In this document: in pieces, positions 36,957 through 47,522 of the stretch
Layout of the letters: each line of letters opens with the position of its first letter
How positions within the stretch are numbered: position 1 is the first letter of the stretch
NCBI RefSeq assembly: GCF_001639065.2
Contig: NZ_LQXO02000028.1
Span: 62,116 to 126,115 of the forward strand
Direction: 5' to 3'
Length of the DNA stretch: 64,000 nucleotides
Source: Vibrio barjaei
GTDB lineage: Bacteria > Pseudomonadota > Gammaproteobacteria > Enterobacterales > Vibrionaceae
Notes under the pieces: generated by a model
What the model saw: only the letters and a program-made list of their open reading frames with translations
Told to the model about the DNA's origin: nothing
Database searches by the model: none
Translations under genes and position numbers: made by a program

Positions 36957-37191
36957 GTTGTACCTCAACTTGATGAGGTTGCAAACCAATCGCTGTTGCG
37001 GCATTGATTAGCGCGCTCATTGTCATGAACATGCGAGGGGTGAGGTCACGGCCTGTTTCTAAGAAACTGTTGACTCCCCATTTTGAGCTCATAATCAGCA
37101 GATAGTAGCCCTTTGCCGTGCGAGGTTTAAGGGCTATTGCCCCTTCAATATCACCTCTTGCAAAGTGATGTTTGAATTCCTTTAGCAGCAT
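36946..37191 (-). CDS. Unknown 81-residue protein coupled to HAD phosphatase
   Basis: Small soluble protein without signal or membrane segment. I do not recognise a family. A clear AAAGGA site stands seven bases before the ATG and the stop codon overlaps the start of the HAD gene, both signs of a real, coupled gene. Notable stretches are ALKPRTAKGYYLLIMSS and FLETGRDLTPRMFMTMS. It follows ulaG after a terminator. Confidence 0.7.
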   Translation of the reverse strand: MLLKEFKHHFARGDIEGAIALKPRTAKGYYLLIMSSKWGVNSFLETGRDLTPRMFMTMSALINAATAIGLQPHQVEVQHEV

Positions 37192-37212
37192 TCAGATGTT
37201 CCTTTCTTCAGA

Positions 37213-37239
37213 TAAAAAAAGGGGGCGAATATCGCCCCC
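37213..37239 (-). terminator. Terminator after ulaG
   Basis: GGGGGCGA (37221-37228) and TCGCCCCC (37232-37239), ATA loop, followed on the minus strand by seven Ts. Read-through would supply the 81-residue ORF and HAD gene. Confidence 0.95.
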
Positions 37240-37247
37240 GGTTCGCT

Positions 37248-38423
<1,176 letters not shown>

Positions 38424-38427
38424 TTAT

Positions 38428-39183
38428 TTACACGAGAAGCACTTCGGTGCCGTTACTTCTTATTGCTGCTATCACTTCAGGGTTGGCATCTTTGCCAGTA
38501 ATCAAGATATCTATTTTGTCTGCTGGGCAGAAAAGCATGCCAGTGCGATTACCTATTTTCGAGCTATCTACCACAACAACGAGCTTATCGATCTGCTCTA
38601 CCATTTGTTGTTCAGATACTGCAGTTAACATATCCGCTTTGTACAAACCGTTTTCAGTGAGCCCTTTACCACTGGTAAACATCCAGTGGCCGGCGTATCC
38701 GCCTAAAGAGTTTGGCGACGGATTAAGAAATATGTTCTGTGCTTTGTTGTATTGCCCGCCAATAATGATGACATCTTCATGATCTTCATTAATTAAATAG
38801 CTGGCGAGTGGAAAATAGTTCGTCACTATTTGCACATCTTGCTGGCATAACTCTTGTCCTAATAAGAAAGCTGTTGAACCACAGTTAATCACAACGCTAT
38901 CGCCTGGTTGACACAAATCGGCGGCTTTCACTGCGATACGTGATTTTTCGTGGTAATGATCGGTGGTATCAATATTGAGTGGGCTCCACGCCTTACGCTT
39001 AATCTCAATACGTTCTGCACCATTTCTTACTTTTTTTAATTTACCTAGCTCGTCGAGTTTTGCGATATCGCGCCTAGCAGTCGCAGGCGAAACATCGAAG
39101 TTCTCGATGATGTGAGCCACATTGATGACTCGCTTTTCATCAAGTAGAGACAAGATTCCATCATGTCTTTGTAATTCATTCAT
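38428..39183 (-). CDS. ulaR: DeoR-family repressor UlaR
   Basis: 251 residues, the same as E. coli UlaR. The N-terminal DeoR HTH ([20 protein letters not shown], about 20-40) precedes the sugar-phosphate-binding domain with [13 protein letters not shown]. UlaR represses the ascorbate genes and is released by L-ascorbate-6-phosphate. The ATG at 39183 follows AAGGTG by six bases. Likely operators are the TGATT direct repeats just upstream (39210-39245) and near ulaA (39430-39444). Confidence 0.95.
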   Translation of the reverse strand: MNELQRHDGILSLLDEKRVINVAHIIENFDVSPATARRDIAKLDELGKLKKVRNGAERIEIKRKAWSPLNIDTTDHYHEKSRIAVKAADLCQPGDSVVINCGSTAFLLGQELCQQDVQIVTNYFPLASYLINEDHEDVIIIGGQYNKAQNIFLNPSPNSLGGYAGHWMFTSGKGLTENGLYKADMLTAVSEQQMVEQIDKLVVVVDSSKIGNRTGMLFCPADKIDILITGKDANPEVIAAIRSNGTEVLLV

Positions 39184-39548
39184 GGTTATCACCTTAATTT
39201 GTCATCAAGTGATTACTTGGTGATTATTTTTGATTTGTAATGATTCTATTTTGCTCAGAGCTGACTGTCAAATTCTCTCGCCCTAAAAGTGCTAAGTAAA
39301 TCACTAAAATTAATTAAGTTATTGATATTAAATGGTTTGTTGTTTTTGTGTGTGATCGTGTTGGCAAAAATACAGTTTATAGAACTCGAAAATTGATAAA
39401 AATCAAAATAATCATAAATGAGCATTGAATGATTACTTATGATTGGTAATGTTTGTACTGTGAGCAACTACTGAACAGAACATCAGTGAACGACACGGAC
39501 AATCTCTGACCTACACATAAATATAAAACATTACCAAGGGGCAAGAAT
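39184..39548. promoter_or_regulatory. Divergent ulaR/ulaAB regulatory region with TGATT repeats
   Basis: 365 bp with promoters for both arms of the locus. TGATT occurs at 39210, 39221, 39231 and 39241 (10-11 bp steps), and again at 39430 and 39440 (10 bp). The two clusters share TGATTACTT and are 220 bp apart, which would fit looping by a DeoR-type repressor. A CRP-like half-site (TGTGATCGTGTTGGCA near 39350) is weak. AAGGGG precedes the ulaAB start. Confidence 0.65.
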
Positions 39549-41309
39549 ATGGAGTTTCTATACGACATCTTCTACATATTTTACAGTCAAGTAATGACCA
39601 AAGCGCCGCTGCTATTGGGTCTGGTAACTTGTATTGGTTACTGGCTACTCAGACGCGACGGCACCACTATCATCAAAGGTACAATCAAAACTATTGTCGG
39701 CTTTATGCTGGTACAAGTCGGGGCGGGAACCTTAGTCGCAGGTTTCAAACCCGTTATTGAAAAACTCTCTGAGTTCCACGGACTCACCGGTTCTGTCATT
39801 GACCCATACACGTCAATGATGGCCACTATGGAGACGATGGGTGATAACTACTCATGGGTAGGCTATGCGGTTCTTTTAGCACTCGGCATCAACATTCTCC
39901 TAGTTCTTTTCCGCCGCTATACCGGTATTCGCACCATCATGCTTACTGGACATATCATGTTCCAACAAGCAGGTTTGATTGCGGTATTCTACTTCGTGCT
40001 TGGCGCCAGCATGTGGGAAACGATCATCTATTCAGCAATTCTGATGGCACTATATTGGGGTATCTCCGCCAATATCATGTTTAAGCCAACAGAAGCCGTC
40101 ACTGGTGGCGCTGGATTCTCAATTGGTCACCAACAACAGGTTGCTTCTTGGATTGCTACTAAAGTGGCACCAAAATTGGGCGACAAAAATGACAGTGTTG
40201 ACGAATTAGAACTGCCTAAATGGTTGCATATTTTCCACGATAGCATCGCGGCAACAGCGATCGTAATGACGGTTTTCTTCGGTATTATCCTTCTTTCATT
40301 CGGCCTAGATAACCTACAAACCATGGCTGGAAGCACGCACTGGACAATCTATATTCTCGAGACTGGTCTTAAGTTTGCGGTAGCGATTCAGGTTATCGTT
40401 GCAGGTGTTCGTATGTTCGTTGCAGAACTGTCTGAAGCCTTCAAAGGTATCTCTGAACGTGTTATTCCAAACGCAGTATTAGCGATTGACTGTGCGGCTA
40501 TCTACGCATTCTCTCCAAACGCAATGGTATTTGGTTTTATGTGGGGTGCGATTGGTCAATTCGTCGCGGTTCTTGCGATGTTAGCGTTTGATGCGCCAAT
40601 CATGATCATTCCTGGATTCATTCCAATGTTCTTCTCTAACGCAACGATCGGTGTGTTTGCTAACCACTTCGGTGGCTGGAAAGCGGTCATGAAGATCTGT
40701 TTCGTGATGGGCATCATCGAAGTTGTGGGTTCAGCATGGGCTATCCACTTATTCACGCAACAAGGCACTGAGTTCAGCGGCTGGATGGGTATGGCTGACT
40801 GGGCGTTAATTTTCCCACCAATCATGCAAGGTCTATCTGCATCTAACTTGTTCTTCTTCGTTCTTGTCGCGCTATCTGGTGTGTACATGTTCTACGCATC
40901 ACGTGCTTTGCGTGCAGAAGAAGATGCTCAAGGTACGGTAACGGTTACAGAAGAACCAGAAGTGATTGAAGCTGTAGCTAAAGCGGTCGAAGCCAGTGAC
41001 GGTGTACGTCCAGTAAGCATCCTTGCTGTGTGCGGTAACGGTCAAGGTTCATCAATGATGATGAAGATGAAGATTGGTAAGTATCTAGAGAAGAAAGGCA
41101 TACCCCACGTGATGGATTCATGTGCCGTGTCTGACTACAAATCGAAACTCGCGTCTACCGACATCATCGTATCATCTAAGCATCTTTCTGCTGAGATGGA
41201 TCCAGGCGATGGCAAGTTTGTGTTGGGTGTACAAAACATGCTTAACCCAAATTCATTTGGTGATGAGCTACTCGACATCATAAACACCAACTTCGCAACA
41301 CAAAAATAA
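39549..41309 (+). CDS. ulaA: Ascorbate PTS permease, fused EIIC-EIIB (UlaA-UlaB)
   Basis: 586-residue membrane protein that imports and phosphorylates L-ascorbate. Residues 1 to about 455 form the UlaA-type EIIC with many hydrophobic helices (opening [20 protein letters not shown]). A linker rich in Glu/Val leads to a C-terminal EIIB domain with the phospho-cysteine C495 in [10 protein letters not shown]. In E. coli these are separate UlaA and UlaB; the fusion is a known variant. UlaC (EIIA) follows 56 bp downstream after a GC-rich hairpin. Confidence 0.96.
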   Translation: MEFLYDIFYIFYSQVMTKAPLLLGLVTCIGYWLLRRDGTTIIKGTIKTIVGFMLVQVGAGTLVAGFKPVIEKLSEFHGLTGSVIDPYTSMMATMETMGDNYSWVGYAVLLALGINILLVLFRRYTGIRTIMLTGHIMFQQAGLIAVFYFVLGASMWETIIYSAILMALYWGISANIMFKPTEAVTGGAGFSIGHQQQVASWIATKVAPKLGDKNDSVDELELPKWLHIFHDSIAATAIVMTVFFGIILLSFGLDNLQTMAGSTHWTIYILETGLKFAVAIQVIVAGVRMFVAELSEAFKGISERVIPNAVLAIDCAAIYAFSPNAMVFGFMWGAIGQFVAVLAMLAFDAPIMIIPGFIPMFFSNATIGVFANHFGGWKAVMKICFVMGIIEVVGSAWAIHLFTQQGTEFSGWMGMADWALIFPPIMQGLSASNLFFFVLVALSGVYMFYASRALRAEEDAQGTVTVTEEPEVIEAVAKAVEASDGVRPVSILAVCGNGQGSSMMMKMKIGKYLEKKGIPHVMDSCAVSDYKSKLASTDIIVSSKHLSAEMDPGDGKFVLGVQNMLNPNSFGDELLDIINTNFATQK

Positions 41310-41326
41310 TAACGATATACCGAAAA

Positions 41327-41348
41327 GGGCCGGCTTAACGGCTGGCCC
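41327..41348 (+). other. GC-rich hairpin between ulaAB and ulaC
   Basis: GGGCCGGC/GGCTGGCCC forms a stem with one mismatch and no T tract. It may stabilise the upstream mRNA or set the ratio of EIICB to EIIA rather than end transcription. Confidence 0.55.
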
Positions 41349-41365
41349 AATGAAGGAGATAAATC

Positions 41366-41845
41366 ATGGCTTTGAAGCAATCCCTAATCGAAAACAACTC
41401 TATCAAACTGCACGCTCATGCGGGCGATTGGCGTGAAGCTATCACTATTGGCACCGACATGCTCATTGCCTCTGGTGCTATCAAGGCTTCTTATCATGAC
41501 GCCATTATTGGCAGTGTAGAAAAGTTAGGTCCTTACATCTGTATCGCACCAAACCTTGCTCTACCTCATGCCAGACCTGAGGACGGCGTGATTAGAACCG
41601 CCTTTGCATTGGTTACGCTGGATACACCTGTTTATTTTGACGGTGAAGATGAGCCTGTCGATGTGTTTATTACTCTTGCTGGCAGTTCATCTGATGAGCA
41701 CATGGAAGGCTTAATGGAAGTCACACAAGTACTTGATGATGAAGACAGTGAAACGGGTGTTGACCTAGATAAATTGCGCCGCTGCCAATCAACAGAAGAC
41801 ATCTACCGGGTTATCGATGAAGCCTTAGCCGCTGAGATGGCTTAA
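41366..41845 (+). CDS. ulaC: Ascorbate PTS EIIA component UlaC
   Basis: 159-residue EIIA of the mannitol/fructose-like fold. The phospho-accepting histidine is H68 in [12 protein letters not shown]. It passes phosphate from HPr to the EIIB domain of the fused permease. A strong AAGGAG site precedes the ATG. The next gene (ulaF) starts 10 bp after the stop. Confidence 0.93.
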   Translation: MALKQSLIENNSIKLHAHAGDWREAITIGTDMLIASGAIKASYHDAIIGSVEKLGPYICIAPNLALPHARPEDGVIRTAFALVTLDTPVYFDGEDEPVDVFITLAGSSSDEHMEGLMEVTQVLDDEDSETGVDLDKLRRCQSTEDIYRVIDEALAAEMA

Positions 41846-41855
41846 CGGAGGCGTT

Positions 41856-42548
41856 ATGTATCAAGCACTAAAACAACGAGTTCTCGCTGCTAATCTCGCA
41901 TTACCAAAATATGGACTGGTGACGTTTACTTGGGGCAATGTCTCTGAAATTGACCGCGAACGAGGCGTCATTGCGATTAAACCATCTGGCGTTGAATACG
42001 ATGACATGAAGGTGGATGACATCGTAGTGATTGACCTCGATGGCAACCCAGTGGAAGGGTCACTCAATCCATCCAGTGATACCGATACGCATATCGAACT
42101 TTATAAAGCGTTTCCAGAAATTGGCGGCATCGTTCATACCCACTCTCGTAGCGCTACTATTTGGGCGCAAGCGGGTATTGATATCCCGTCATTGGGCACG
42201 ACTCATGCAGACTATTTCTATGGTGATATTCCTTGTACGCGTAAGCTGACTAAAGCAGAGATAGCAGGGGAATACGAGCGCAATACGGGTTTGGTGATAG
42301 TGGAGGAATTTAACCAACGTAATATCAAACCGATGTCGATTCCAAGTGTAATTGTGGCTGGACATGCGCCGTTTTCCTGGGGCAAAGATGGTCATGATGC
42401 GGTTCACAACGCTGTCGTGCTTGAAGAAATCTCCGCAATGGCATTAGCGACACGTTCTCTCAACAGCGGTATCAAGATTCAACCAGAACTGTCAGACAAG
42501 CATTACCTGCGTAAGCATGGAGAGAATGCTTATTACGGCCAGAGGTAA
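41856..42548 (+). CDS. ulaF: L-ribulose-5-phosphate 4-epimerase UlaF
   Basis: 230-residue class II aldolase-fold enzyme that turns L-ribulose-5-phosphate into D-xylulose-5-phosphate, the last step of the ascorbate route. Zinc ligands are seen in [12 protein letters not shown] and a further His in the [12 protein letters not shown] segment; the phosphate-binding GNVSEIDRE and KPSGVEYD segments are present. GGAGG stands before the ATG. araD and sgbE are homologues; the ula context decides the name. Confidence 0.92.
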   Translation: MYQALKQRVLAANLALPKYGLVTFTWGNVSEIDRERGVIAIKPSGVEYDDMKVDDIVVIDLDGNPVEGSLNPSSDTDTHIELYKAFPEIGGIVHTHSRSATIWAQAGIDIPSLGTTHADYFYGDIPCTRKLTKAEIAGEYERNTGLVIVEEFNQRNIKPMSIPSVIVAGHAPFSWGKDGHDAVHNAVVLEEISAMALATRSLNSGIKIQPELSDKHYLRKHGENAYYGQR

Positions 42549-42552
42549 GCCT

Positions 42553-43374
42553 ATGTATAAAGTACTAGCTCTTGATTTAGATGGCACGGTATTAACGGAT
42601 GATCACACGATTCACCCAGAGGTGAAATCGGCTATCCAAATGGCTCGAAAGCAATGCCATGTCGTCATTGTCACTGGCCGTCACCATACCGCAGCGAAGC
42701 CATTCTACGATGAGCTAGAGCTGACGACGCCAATCATATGCTGCAATGGTACGTACGTGTATGACTACCAACGAGATGAGGTAGTCGAGCATAACGCTAT
42801 CGAAACAGACAATGCGTTGAAGTTCATTGAACTAGCCACTGAATTTCAAATGAAAATGGTGATGTACGTAACTCATGAGATGACGTACAGCCGAGCTAAT
42901 CCCATTGCTTATATGCAAGCGTTGGAGTCTTGGGCAATGCAATTTCCGGAGCAGCATCAGCCACAAATACGCAAGATAGATTCGTTCAGCCAATTGGCAC
43001 AACAGACTGATTACGTATGGAAATTTGTGGTGGAGGGCGCGCCGAGTTCGGTTCAGCGTCTCTCAGAGCACTCTTGGATAAAGAGTAATTTTAATGGTGA
43101 GCGCTCTTGGTCCAATCGTATCGATTTTGCCGCTCAAGGGAACAGCAAAGGTAAGCGACTGGCTGATTACGTCAAAGGACTTGGCTACGAAGCACATCAT
43201 GTCATTGCTGCTGGTGACAACCACAATGACATTTCCATGCTTGAGTATGCTGGTCTTGGCATCGCCATGCAAAATGCCGATGAGCTAGTAAAACAAAGCG
43301 CCAAAATCACCTGCAAAACCAATAACAATGAAGACGGCCTTGCCTGTTTAATACGTGAAAAAATTAAAGGATAA
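42553..43374 (+). CDS. Cof-type HAD phosphatase of the ula operon (copy 2)
   Basis: 273-residue HAD hydrolase, inserted between ulaF (4-bp gap) and ulaD (5-bp gap) and therefore surely co-transcribed. Motifs: LDLDGTVLT, VTGRHHT, GNSKGK, GDNHNDISML. It is a paralogue of the HAD gene at 36144. The ATG at 42553 follows AGAGGT; an in-frame ATG at 42517 would overlap ulaF by 32 bases and lacks a ribosome site. E. coli ula has no such gene. A sugar-phosphate substrate is inferred. Confidence 0.9.
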   Translation: MYKVLALDLDGTVLTDDHTIHPEVKSAIQMARKQCHVVIVTGRHHTAAKPFYDELELTTPIICCNGTYVYDYQRDEVVEHNAIETDNALKFIELATEFQMKMVMYVTHEMTYSRANPIAYMQALESWAMQFPEQHQPQIRKIDSFSQLAQQTDYVWKFVVEGAPSSVQRLSEHSWIKSNFNGERSWSNRIDFAAQGNSKGKRLADYVKGLGYEAHHVIAAGDNHNDISMLEYAGLGIAMQNADELVKQSAKITCKTNNNEDGLACLIREKIKG

Positions 43375-43379
43375 GTAAG

Positions 43380-44027
43380 ATGACAAAACCAATGATTCAA
43401 ATCGCCCTAGACCAAACCAATCTACCTGCGGCGATTGAAGTAGCTAACAATGTAGAGAGCTTTGTTGATGTGATTGAAGTAGGCACTATTCTCGCGTTTG
43501 CTGAAGGAATGAATGCCGTAAAAACACTAAGAGCGAACCACCCGGAGCATGTACTTGTTTGCGATATGAAAACCACTGATGGTGGTGCAATTCTTTCTAA
43601 AATGGCATTTGAAGCTGGTGCAGACTGGATCACGGTGTCAGCTGCGGCTCATATTGCAACCATAGGTGCTTGTAAGAAAGTTGCTGATGAGTTTAACGGT
43701 GAAATTCAAATTGAAATTTATGGCAACTGGACCATGGAAGATGCACAAGCTTGGGTGGATCTAGGTATCAAGCAAGCCATCTATCACCGTTCTCGCGATG
43801 CAGAACTTGCGGGTGTGGGTTGGACTGAAGAGGACTTAGTTAAAATGCGTCAATTGTCGGACTTGGGCATCGAGCTATCCATTACAGGCGGTATCGTGCC
43901 AGAAGATTTGTACTTATTTGAAGGCATTAAGGCAAAAACGTTTATCGCAGGTCGCGCACTCGCGGGCGAGAACGGAAAAGCGACCGCAGAAGCACTGCGT
44001 GCGCAAATTGACCGTTTCTGGAACTAA
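43380..44027 (+). CDS. ulaD: 3-keto-L-gulonate-6-phosphate decarboxylase UlaD
   Basis: 215-residue (beta/alpha)8 enzyme of the OMP-decarboxylase superfamily; Mg-dependent conversion of 3-keto-L-gulonate-6-phosphate to L-xylulose-5-phosphate and CO2. The active-site DMKTTDGG motif (E. coli type DxKxxD) is at about residue 61-68, and IEVGT at about 33-37. Length matches E. coli UlaD (216). Confidence 0.96.
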   Translation: MTKPMIQIALDQTNLPAAIEVANNVESFVDVIEVGTILAFAEGMNAVKTLRANHPEHVLVCDMKTTDGGAILSKMAFEAGADWITVSAAAHIATIGACKKVADEFNGEIQIEIYGNWTMEDAQAWVDLGIKQAIYHRSRDAELAGVGWTEEDLVKMRQLSDLGIELSITGGIVPEDLYLFEGIKAKTFIAGRALAGENGKATAEALRAQIDRFWN

Positions 44028-44036
44028 GGAGCCACT

Positions 44037-44915
44037 ATGTTTCAGATGCTAGATAGACCGCGGATGGGACTGTATGAAAAGGCGTTGCCCAATGAACTGT
44101 CCTGGGAAGAAAAGCTGCAACAAACCAAGCTGCTCGGTTTCGATTTCTTAGAAATTTCAGTCGATGAATCGGATGAAAGAAGAAGTCGCTTAGATTGGGA
44201 TGACGAGACCATTTACGATCTGAAAAGGTTATGCGAACGCTACGAGATCCCTTTGCAATCAATGTGTCTTAGTGCTCACCGCAAGTACCCTTATGGCTCT
44301 TTGGATCCACAAGTACGTCAACAAGCTCACCTACATATGGAAAAAGCGATTACATTGGCGTTTAAATTGGGTATCCGAACCATCCAGCTCGCGGGCTATG
44401 ATGTTTACTATGAGCCAGCTAACCAAGAGACGCACCAGAACTTTATCCAAGGGATGAAGCAAGCAGCAAAAATGGCAGAGCGAGCTGGTGTGATGCTAGC
44501 GGTCGAGATAATGGATACCCGTTACCTCAACTCGTTAAGCAAATTTGAAGTGCTTAATCGTGAAGTAAACTCGCCATTTTTCACGGCCTACCCTGACGTG
44601 GGTAACATCTCAGGTTGGAATTATGACGTATCGACGGAACTGGCCTTGAGTATGCCGCACATTGTGCAGATTCACCTTAAAGACACTTATAAGGTCACCA
44701 ATGACTACCAAGGTCAGTTTAGGGATTTGGTGATTGGTGATGGTGAAGTGGATTTTGTGGCAATCTTCGAGACACTTAAACGTACCAATTGTGCCGTACC
44801 AATGGTGATTGAAATGTGGGCGCAAGATGATAACTGGCGCGAGAATATTGAGATAGCCAAGCAACGATTAAACCAAGTTTGTCAAAGAGTAGAGGTGTCT
44901 CTGCTGTTTGACTAG
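44037..44915 (+). CDS. ulaE: L-ribulose-5-phosphate 3-epimerase UlaE
   Basis: 292-residue TIM-barrel epimerase converting L-xylulose-5-phosphate to L-ribulose-5-phosphate between UlaD and UlaF. Seen motifs: GLYEKALPNELSWEEKL at the start, SMCLSAHRKYPYGS, LAVEIMDTRYLNS and QIHLKDTYKV, with metal-binding Glu/His. Length as in E. coli (284). AAGGAG before the ATG; last gene of the operon before the terminator at 44949. Confidence 0.96.
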   Translation: MFQMLDRPRMGLYEKALPNELSWEEKLQQTKLLGFDFLEISVDESDERRSRLDWDDETIYDLKRLCERYEIPLQSMCLSAHRKYPYGSLDPQVRQQAHLHMEKAITLAFKLGIRTIQLAGYDVYYEPANQETHQNFIQGMKQAAKMAERAGVMLAVEIMDTRYLNSLSKFEVLNREVNSPFFTAYPDVGNISGWNYDVSTELALSMPHIVQIHLKDTYKVTNDYQGQFRDLVIGDGEVDFVAIFETLKRTNCAVPMVIEMWAQDDNWRENIEIAKQRLNQVCQRVEVSLLFD

Positions 44916-44948
44916 CTGGCAAACATTGGCTAGATGAGTTCCTGAAGT

Positions 44949-44986
44949 AAGACGCAGCGATTCCCCTCCATGCTGCGTCTTTTTTC
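44949..44986 (+). terminator. Terminator of the ula operon
   Basis: AAGACGCAGC (44949-44958) pairs with GCTGCGTCTT (44972-44981), 13-nt loop, followed by a T run. Confidence 0.93.
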
Positions 44987-45050
44987 ATCTATTGACATCC
45001 CTCGTTGATTACCTCAGAGTTAGCCCTTCATTTTCGACACTAAGCCCGCT

Positions 45051-45476
45051 ATGAAACTTCTGCATCTCCAATTATTTTGGCATCAAACTCAGAATACGTT
45101 GCTAGAAATGGAAGATCTTCCAGTTTTGACTGAACAACAGCAGCAAGATTTCAAACTGTGGATGAAAAAACGTAGGAAAATCCTAAGCTTTGAAGTACAC
45201 CAGCAATCCTGGATCAAGGTCAATCAAGATGGTTTTAGTTCGCTTATTGAGCTACGCCCTAATGGTAGTTTAGTTGAGCGTGATATGTTTGGCGGCCGAT
45301 CGTTATCGGGTTTGTGGAAAGTCATCGATGGGTTACTGTTTATTAAAGTGATCAGCGGTGAGTTCATCGTTGAATATCAAATTGCGGGCAGTTCAGAGCA
45401 GAATATTCACGATGGTGTGGAATACATCAACGGTAAGGTCAGTACTTACAGTAAGTTTGTTCAAGTCAAAGCGTAG
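45051..45476 (+). CDS. Hypothetical protein
   Basis: 141 residues, no signal peptide or clear membrane helix; mixed alpha/beta composition with a basic patch (LWMKKRRKILSFEVH). The central LRPNGSLVERDMFGGRSLSGLWKVIDG looks like beta-strand-rich sequence. I recognise no family. It lies after the ula terminator and is convergent with the GNAT gene. No evident ribosome site. Could be a Vibrio-specific small protein. Confidence 0.6.
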   Translation: MKLLHLQLFWHQTQNTLLEMEDLPVLTEQQQQDFKLWMKKRRKILSFEVHQQSWIKVNQDGFSSLIELRPNGSLVERDMFGGRSLSGLWKVIDGLLFIKVISGEFIVEYQIAGSSEQNIHDGVEYINGKVSTYSKFVQVKA

Positions 45477-45492
45477 CAACGAACGTTGTGAG

Positions 45493-45951
45493 TTATTGCT
45501 CCTGCACCCAACGAAACACCATATCCTCTAGCCCTTCTTCGTTATCACTATTGCCTTCTTGTTCGGTAAACCCAAGTCGGCGATAAAACTCAATCGCGTT
45601 GTGATTGATTTGAAATGTTCTCAGTGATAATTCCCCTGAGCTGCGAGCTTGTGCTTCTTCGACTAACAACCGTCCAATACCCTTTCGCTGAAACTCCGGT
45701 GCGACATACAGTTGATTGATTTCGTTCCGATCCATTGCCATAAACGCTACGGGTTGTTGTGATTCTAGGGTGAGAACTACCCAGATGTCATGACTGTGAG
45801 GCAAAATATTGGTTAAGAAGTACAACTGAGATTCAACAGAATGAATAGGCTCTATGCCTAACGCCTGCACGAAAGCACGGCGCCAAAGCGTCACAATTTC
45901 CTTAGCGTATTTAGGTTCGAAGCGCTCTAAAGTGAACGGCGGTTCATGCAT
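45493..45951 (-). CDS. GNAT-family N-acetyltransferase
   Basis: 152-residue acetyl-CoA-dependent transferase; motif A QLYVAPEFQRKGIGRLLVEEA near residues 77-97 carries the Q-x-x-G-I-G acetyl-CoA loop, and the C-terminal NHNAIEFYRRLGF follows. Substrate unknown. The ATG at 45951 (MHEPPFT) follows AAAGG; a longer in-frame reading back to 46122 would cover the parS2 site and overlap the next gene. The promoter region is shared with the divergent YegD gene. Confidence 0.88.
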   Translation of the reverse strand: MHEPPFTLERFEPKYAKEIVTLWRRAFVQALGIEPIHSVESQLYFLTNILPHSHDIWVVLTLESQQPVAFMAMDRNEINQLYVAPEFQRKGIGRLLVEEAQARSSGELSLRTFQINHNAIEFYRRLGFTEQEGNSDNEEGLEDMVFRWVQEQ

Positions 45952-45969
45952 CACACAACCTTTATTCTG

Positions 45970-45984
45970 CTTTACACTGTAAAA
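45970..45984. other. parS2 centromere site
   Basis: TTTACACTGTAAA at 45971-45983, perfect match to the ParB2 consensus, in the gap between the divergent GNAT and YegD genes and about 22 kb right of parA2. Confidence 0.85.
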
Positions 45985-45991
45985 AGGATGT

Positions 45992-46036
45992 CTACAGTGT
46001 AGCGCAAAATTTCTTTTGACCTGTCTACATGTGTAG
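45992..46036. promoter_or_regulatory. Two CTACA/TGTAG palindromes near the YegD promoter
   Basis: CTACAGTGTAG (45992-46002) and CTACATGTGTAG (46025-46036) stand 33 bp apart in the divergent promoter region. They share the TACA-TGTA core of parS2 but not its outer bases, so they are more likely an operator or diverged relatives. Confidence 0.4.
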
Positions 46037-46114
46037 GGTTTAAGGTTCTGCCCCTTGAACTTCATTGTCAGGCTGCTATTCTTTGCCGCCCTTTTTCTTA
46101 TGTTGAGGTAACCC

Positions 46115-47467
46115 ATGGCCATTGGTTTTGACTACGGAACCGCGAACTGTTCTGTCGCTCATCTTGTGAATAACGCCATCGAGCAGATCCCGCTGGTGGG
46201 TGATAACTGTTATATCCCCTCAACACTTTGTGCTCCGACGGCTGAAACTGTGTCTGAGTACTTGTTTCGTTGCTTGGATATTCGACCTTCCAACGAAGTA
46301 GGTGAAGCCGTGCTTCGACGTGCGGTAAAGCTTAATCGAGAAGAAGGGATTGAAGTGATTCCTACGGATGTACTGTTTGGCGAAGCCGCGTTGGATCTGT
46401 ACCTCGAAGACCCTCAAGACGTCTATTACATTAAGTCACCGAAGTCTTTCTTGGGCGCCATGGGGCTTCGAGATATGCAGCTATCATTTTTCGAAGATTT
46501 GGTGTGCGCCATGATGAGCAATGTAAAACGTCAGGCGGAATTGCACTTGGGTCAAAGTATCAGCCAAACGGTTATTGGTAGACCTGTTAACTTTTTAGGC
46601 CGTGGCGGTGATGCCTCAAACCGTCAGGCGGAAGGAATTTTATCGCGAGCGGCAACGCGTGCTGGCTTTAAAGATGTTGAGTTTCAGTTTGAACCTGTAG
46701 CGGCAGGGCTTGAGTACGAGTCTTCGTTAACGGAAGATAAAAATGTGCTGGTGGTCGATATCGGTGGTGGTACGACGGACTGTTCATTTATTCAAATGGG
46801 ACCAAGTTGGGTGGGCAAAGCGGATAGAGAGTCTTCGCTCATCGCTCATACCGGTCAACTTGTAGGTGGAAACGATCTGGATATTTACATTGCATTTCGT
46901 CGCTTTATGCATGCCTTCGGAATGGGGACTAAGCGCCACTCAGGCTTAGACATTCCTGTGACGCAATTTTGGAACCCTATCGCGATTAATGACGTTCAAG
47001 CTCAACGTAAATTCTATGCTCATGACAATCTAAAAGAGCTGCAACTTCTCGCTAAAGAAGCCATTGAACAGGACAAGGTGTCGAGACTGGTCACACTGCA
47101 CAACGACACGTTAGGTTATGCTGTTATTCGTGAAGCTGAGAAGGCAAAAATCGCGCTAGAATCTTCAGCAGAATATCGCGCTATGATTGATTTGTTCTCT
47201 GAACGAGTAGGTATTGATATCAGCCATGAGCAAATGGCTGAAGCCATTGATAACCCAACCAGAAAAATCCAGGCACTAGTTAAAGAAGCTGTAGAGCAAT
47301 CTGCGACTTTACCTGATGTCATTTATATGACTGGCGGCTCGGCTCGTTCTTCAGTATTACGCAATGCGGTTCAAGAAGTGCTACCCAATATCCCTGTAGT
47401 ATCTGGCAACTACTTTGGTTCGGTAACTGCGGGATTAGCGCGTTGGGCGGACGTGTGTTTTAAATAG
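46115..47467 (+). CDS. yegD: Hsp70-family chaperone YegD
   Basis: 450-residue DnaK-type ATPase domain protein, lacking the DnaK substrate-binding half, as in E. coli YegD. Phosphate-binding FDYGTANCSVA (5-15) and VVDIGGGTTDCSF near residue 210, and MTGGSARSSVLR near 408 form the actin-like nucleotide site. Role in the cell is poorly known. TTGAGGT precedes the ATG. Confidence 0.93.
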   Translation: MAIGFDYGTANCSVAHLVNNAIEQIPLVGDNCYIPSTLCAPTAETVSEYLFRCLDIRPSNEVGEAVLRRAVKLNREEGIEVIPTDVLFGEAALDLYLEDPQDVYYIKSPKSFLGAMGLRDMQLSFFEDLVCAMMSNVKRQAELHLGQSISQTVIGRPVNFLGRGGDASNRQAEGILSRAATRAGFKDVEFQFEPVAAGLEYESSLTEDKNVLVVDIGGGTTDCSFIQMGPSWVGKADRESSLIAHTGQLVGGNDLDIYIAFRRFMHAFGMGTKRHSGLDIPVTQFWNPIAINDVQAQRKFYAHDNLKELQLLAKEAIEQDKVSRLVTLHNDTLGYAVIREAEKAKIALESSAEYRAMIDLFSERVGIDISHEQMAEAIDNPTRKIQALVKEAVEQSATLPDVIYMTGGSARSSVLRNAVQEVLPNIPVVSGNYFGSVTAGLARWADVCFK

Positions 47468-47491
47468 CGTGTGTTTTAAATCGAATGAAAT

Positions 47492-47516
47492 AAGCCCAGA
47501 GCTAAGCTCTGGGCTT
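47492..47516. terminator. Hairpin between yegD and alkyl-sulfatase genes
   Basis: AAGCCCAGAGC and GCTCTGGGCTT form a perfect 11-bp stem with a TAA loop between convergent genes. T runs are short on both strands but the stem is strong. Confidence 0.75.
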
Positions 47517-47522
47517 GTGCGT

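Noticed and set aside
39345..39366. CRP site before ulaAB
   Set aside because: Only the TGTGA half is good; the second half matches two of five bases.
39255..39467. 70-codon minus-strand frame between ulaR and ulaAB
   Set aside because: AT-rich regulatory DNA containing the operator repeats; no ribosome site or conserved pattern.
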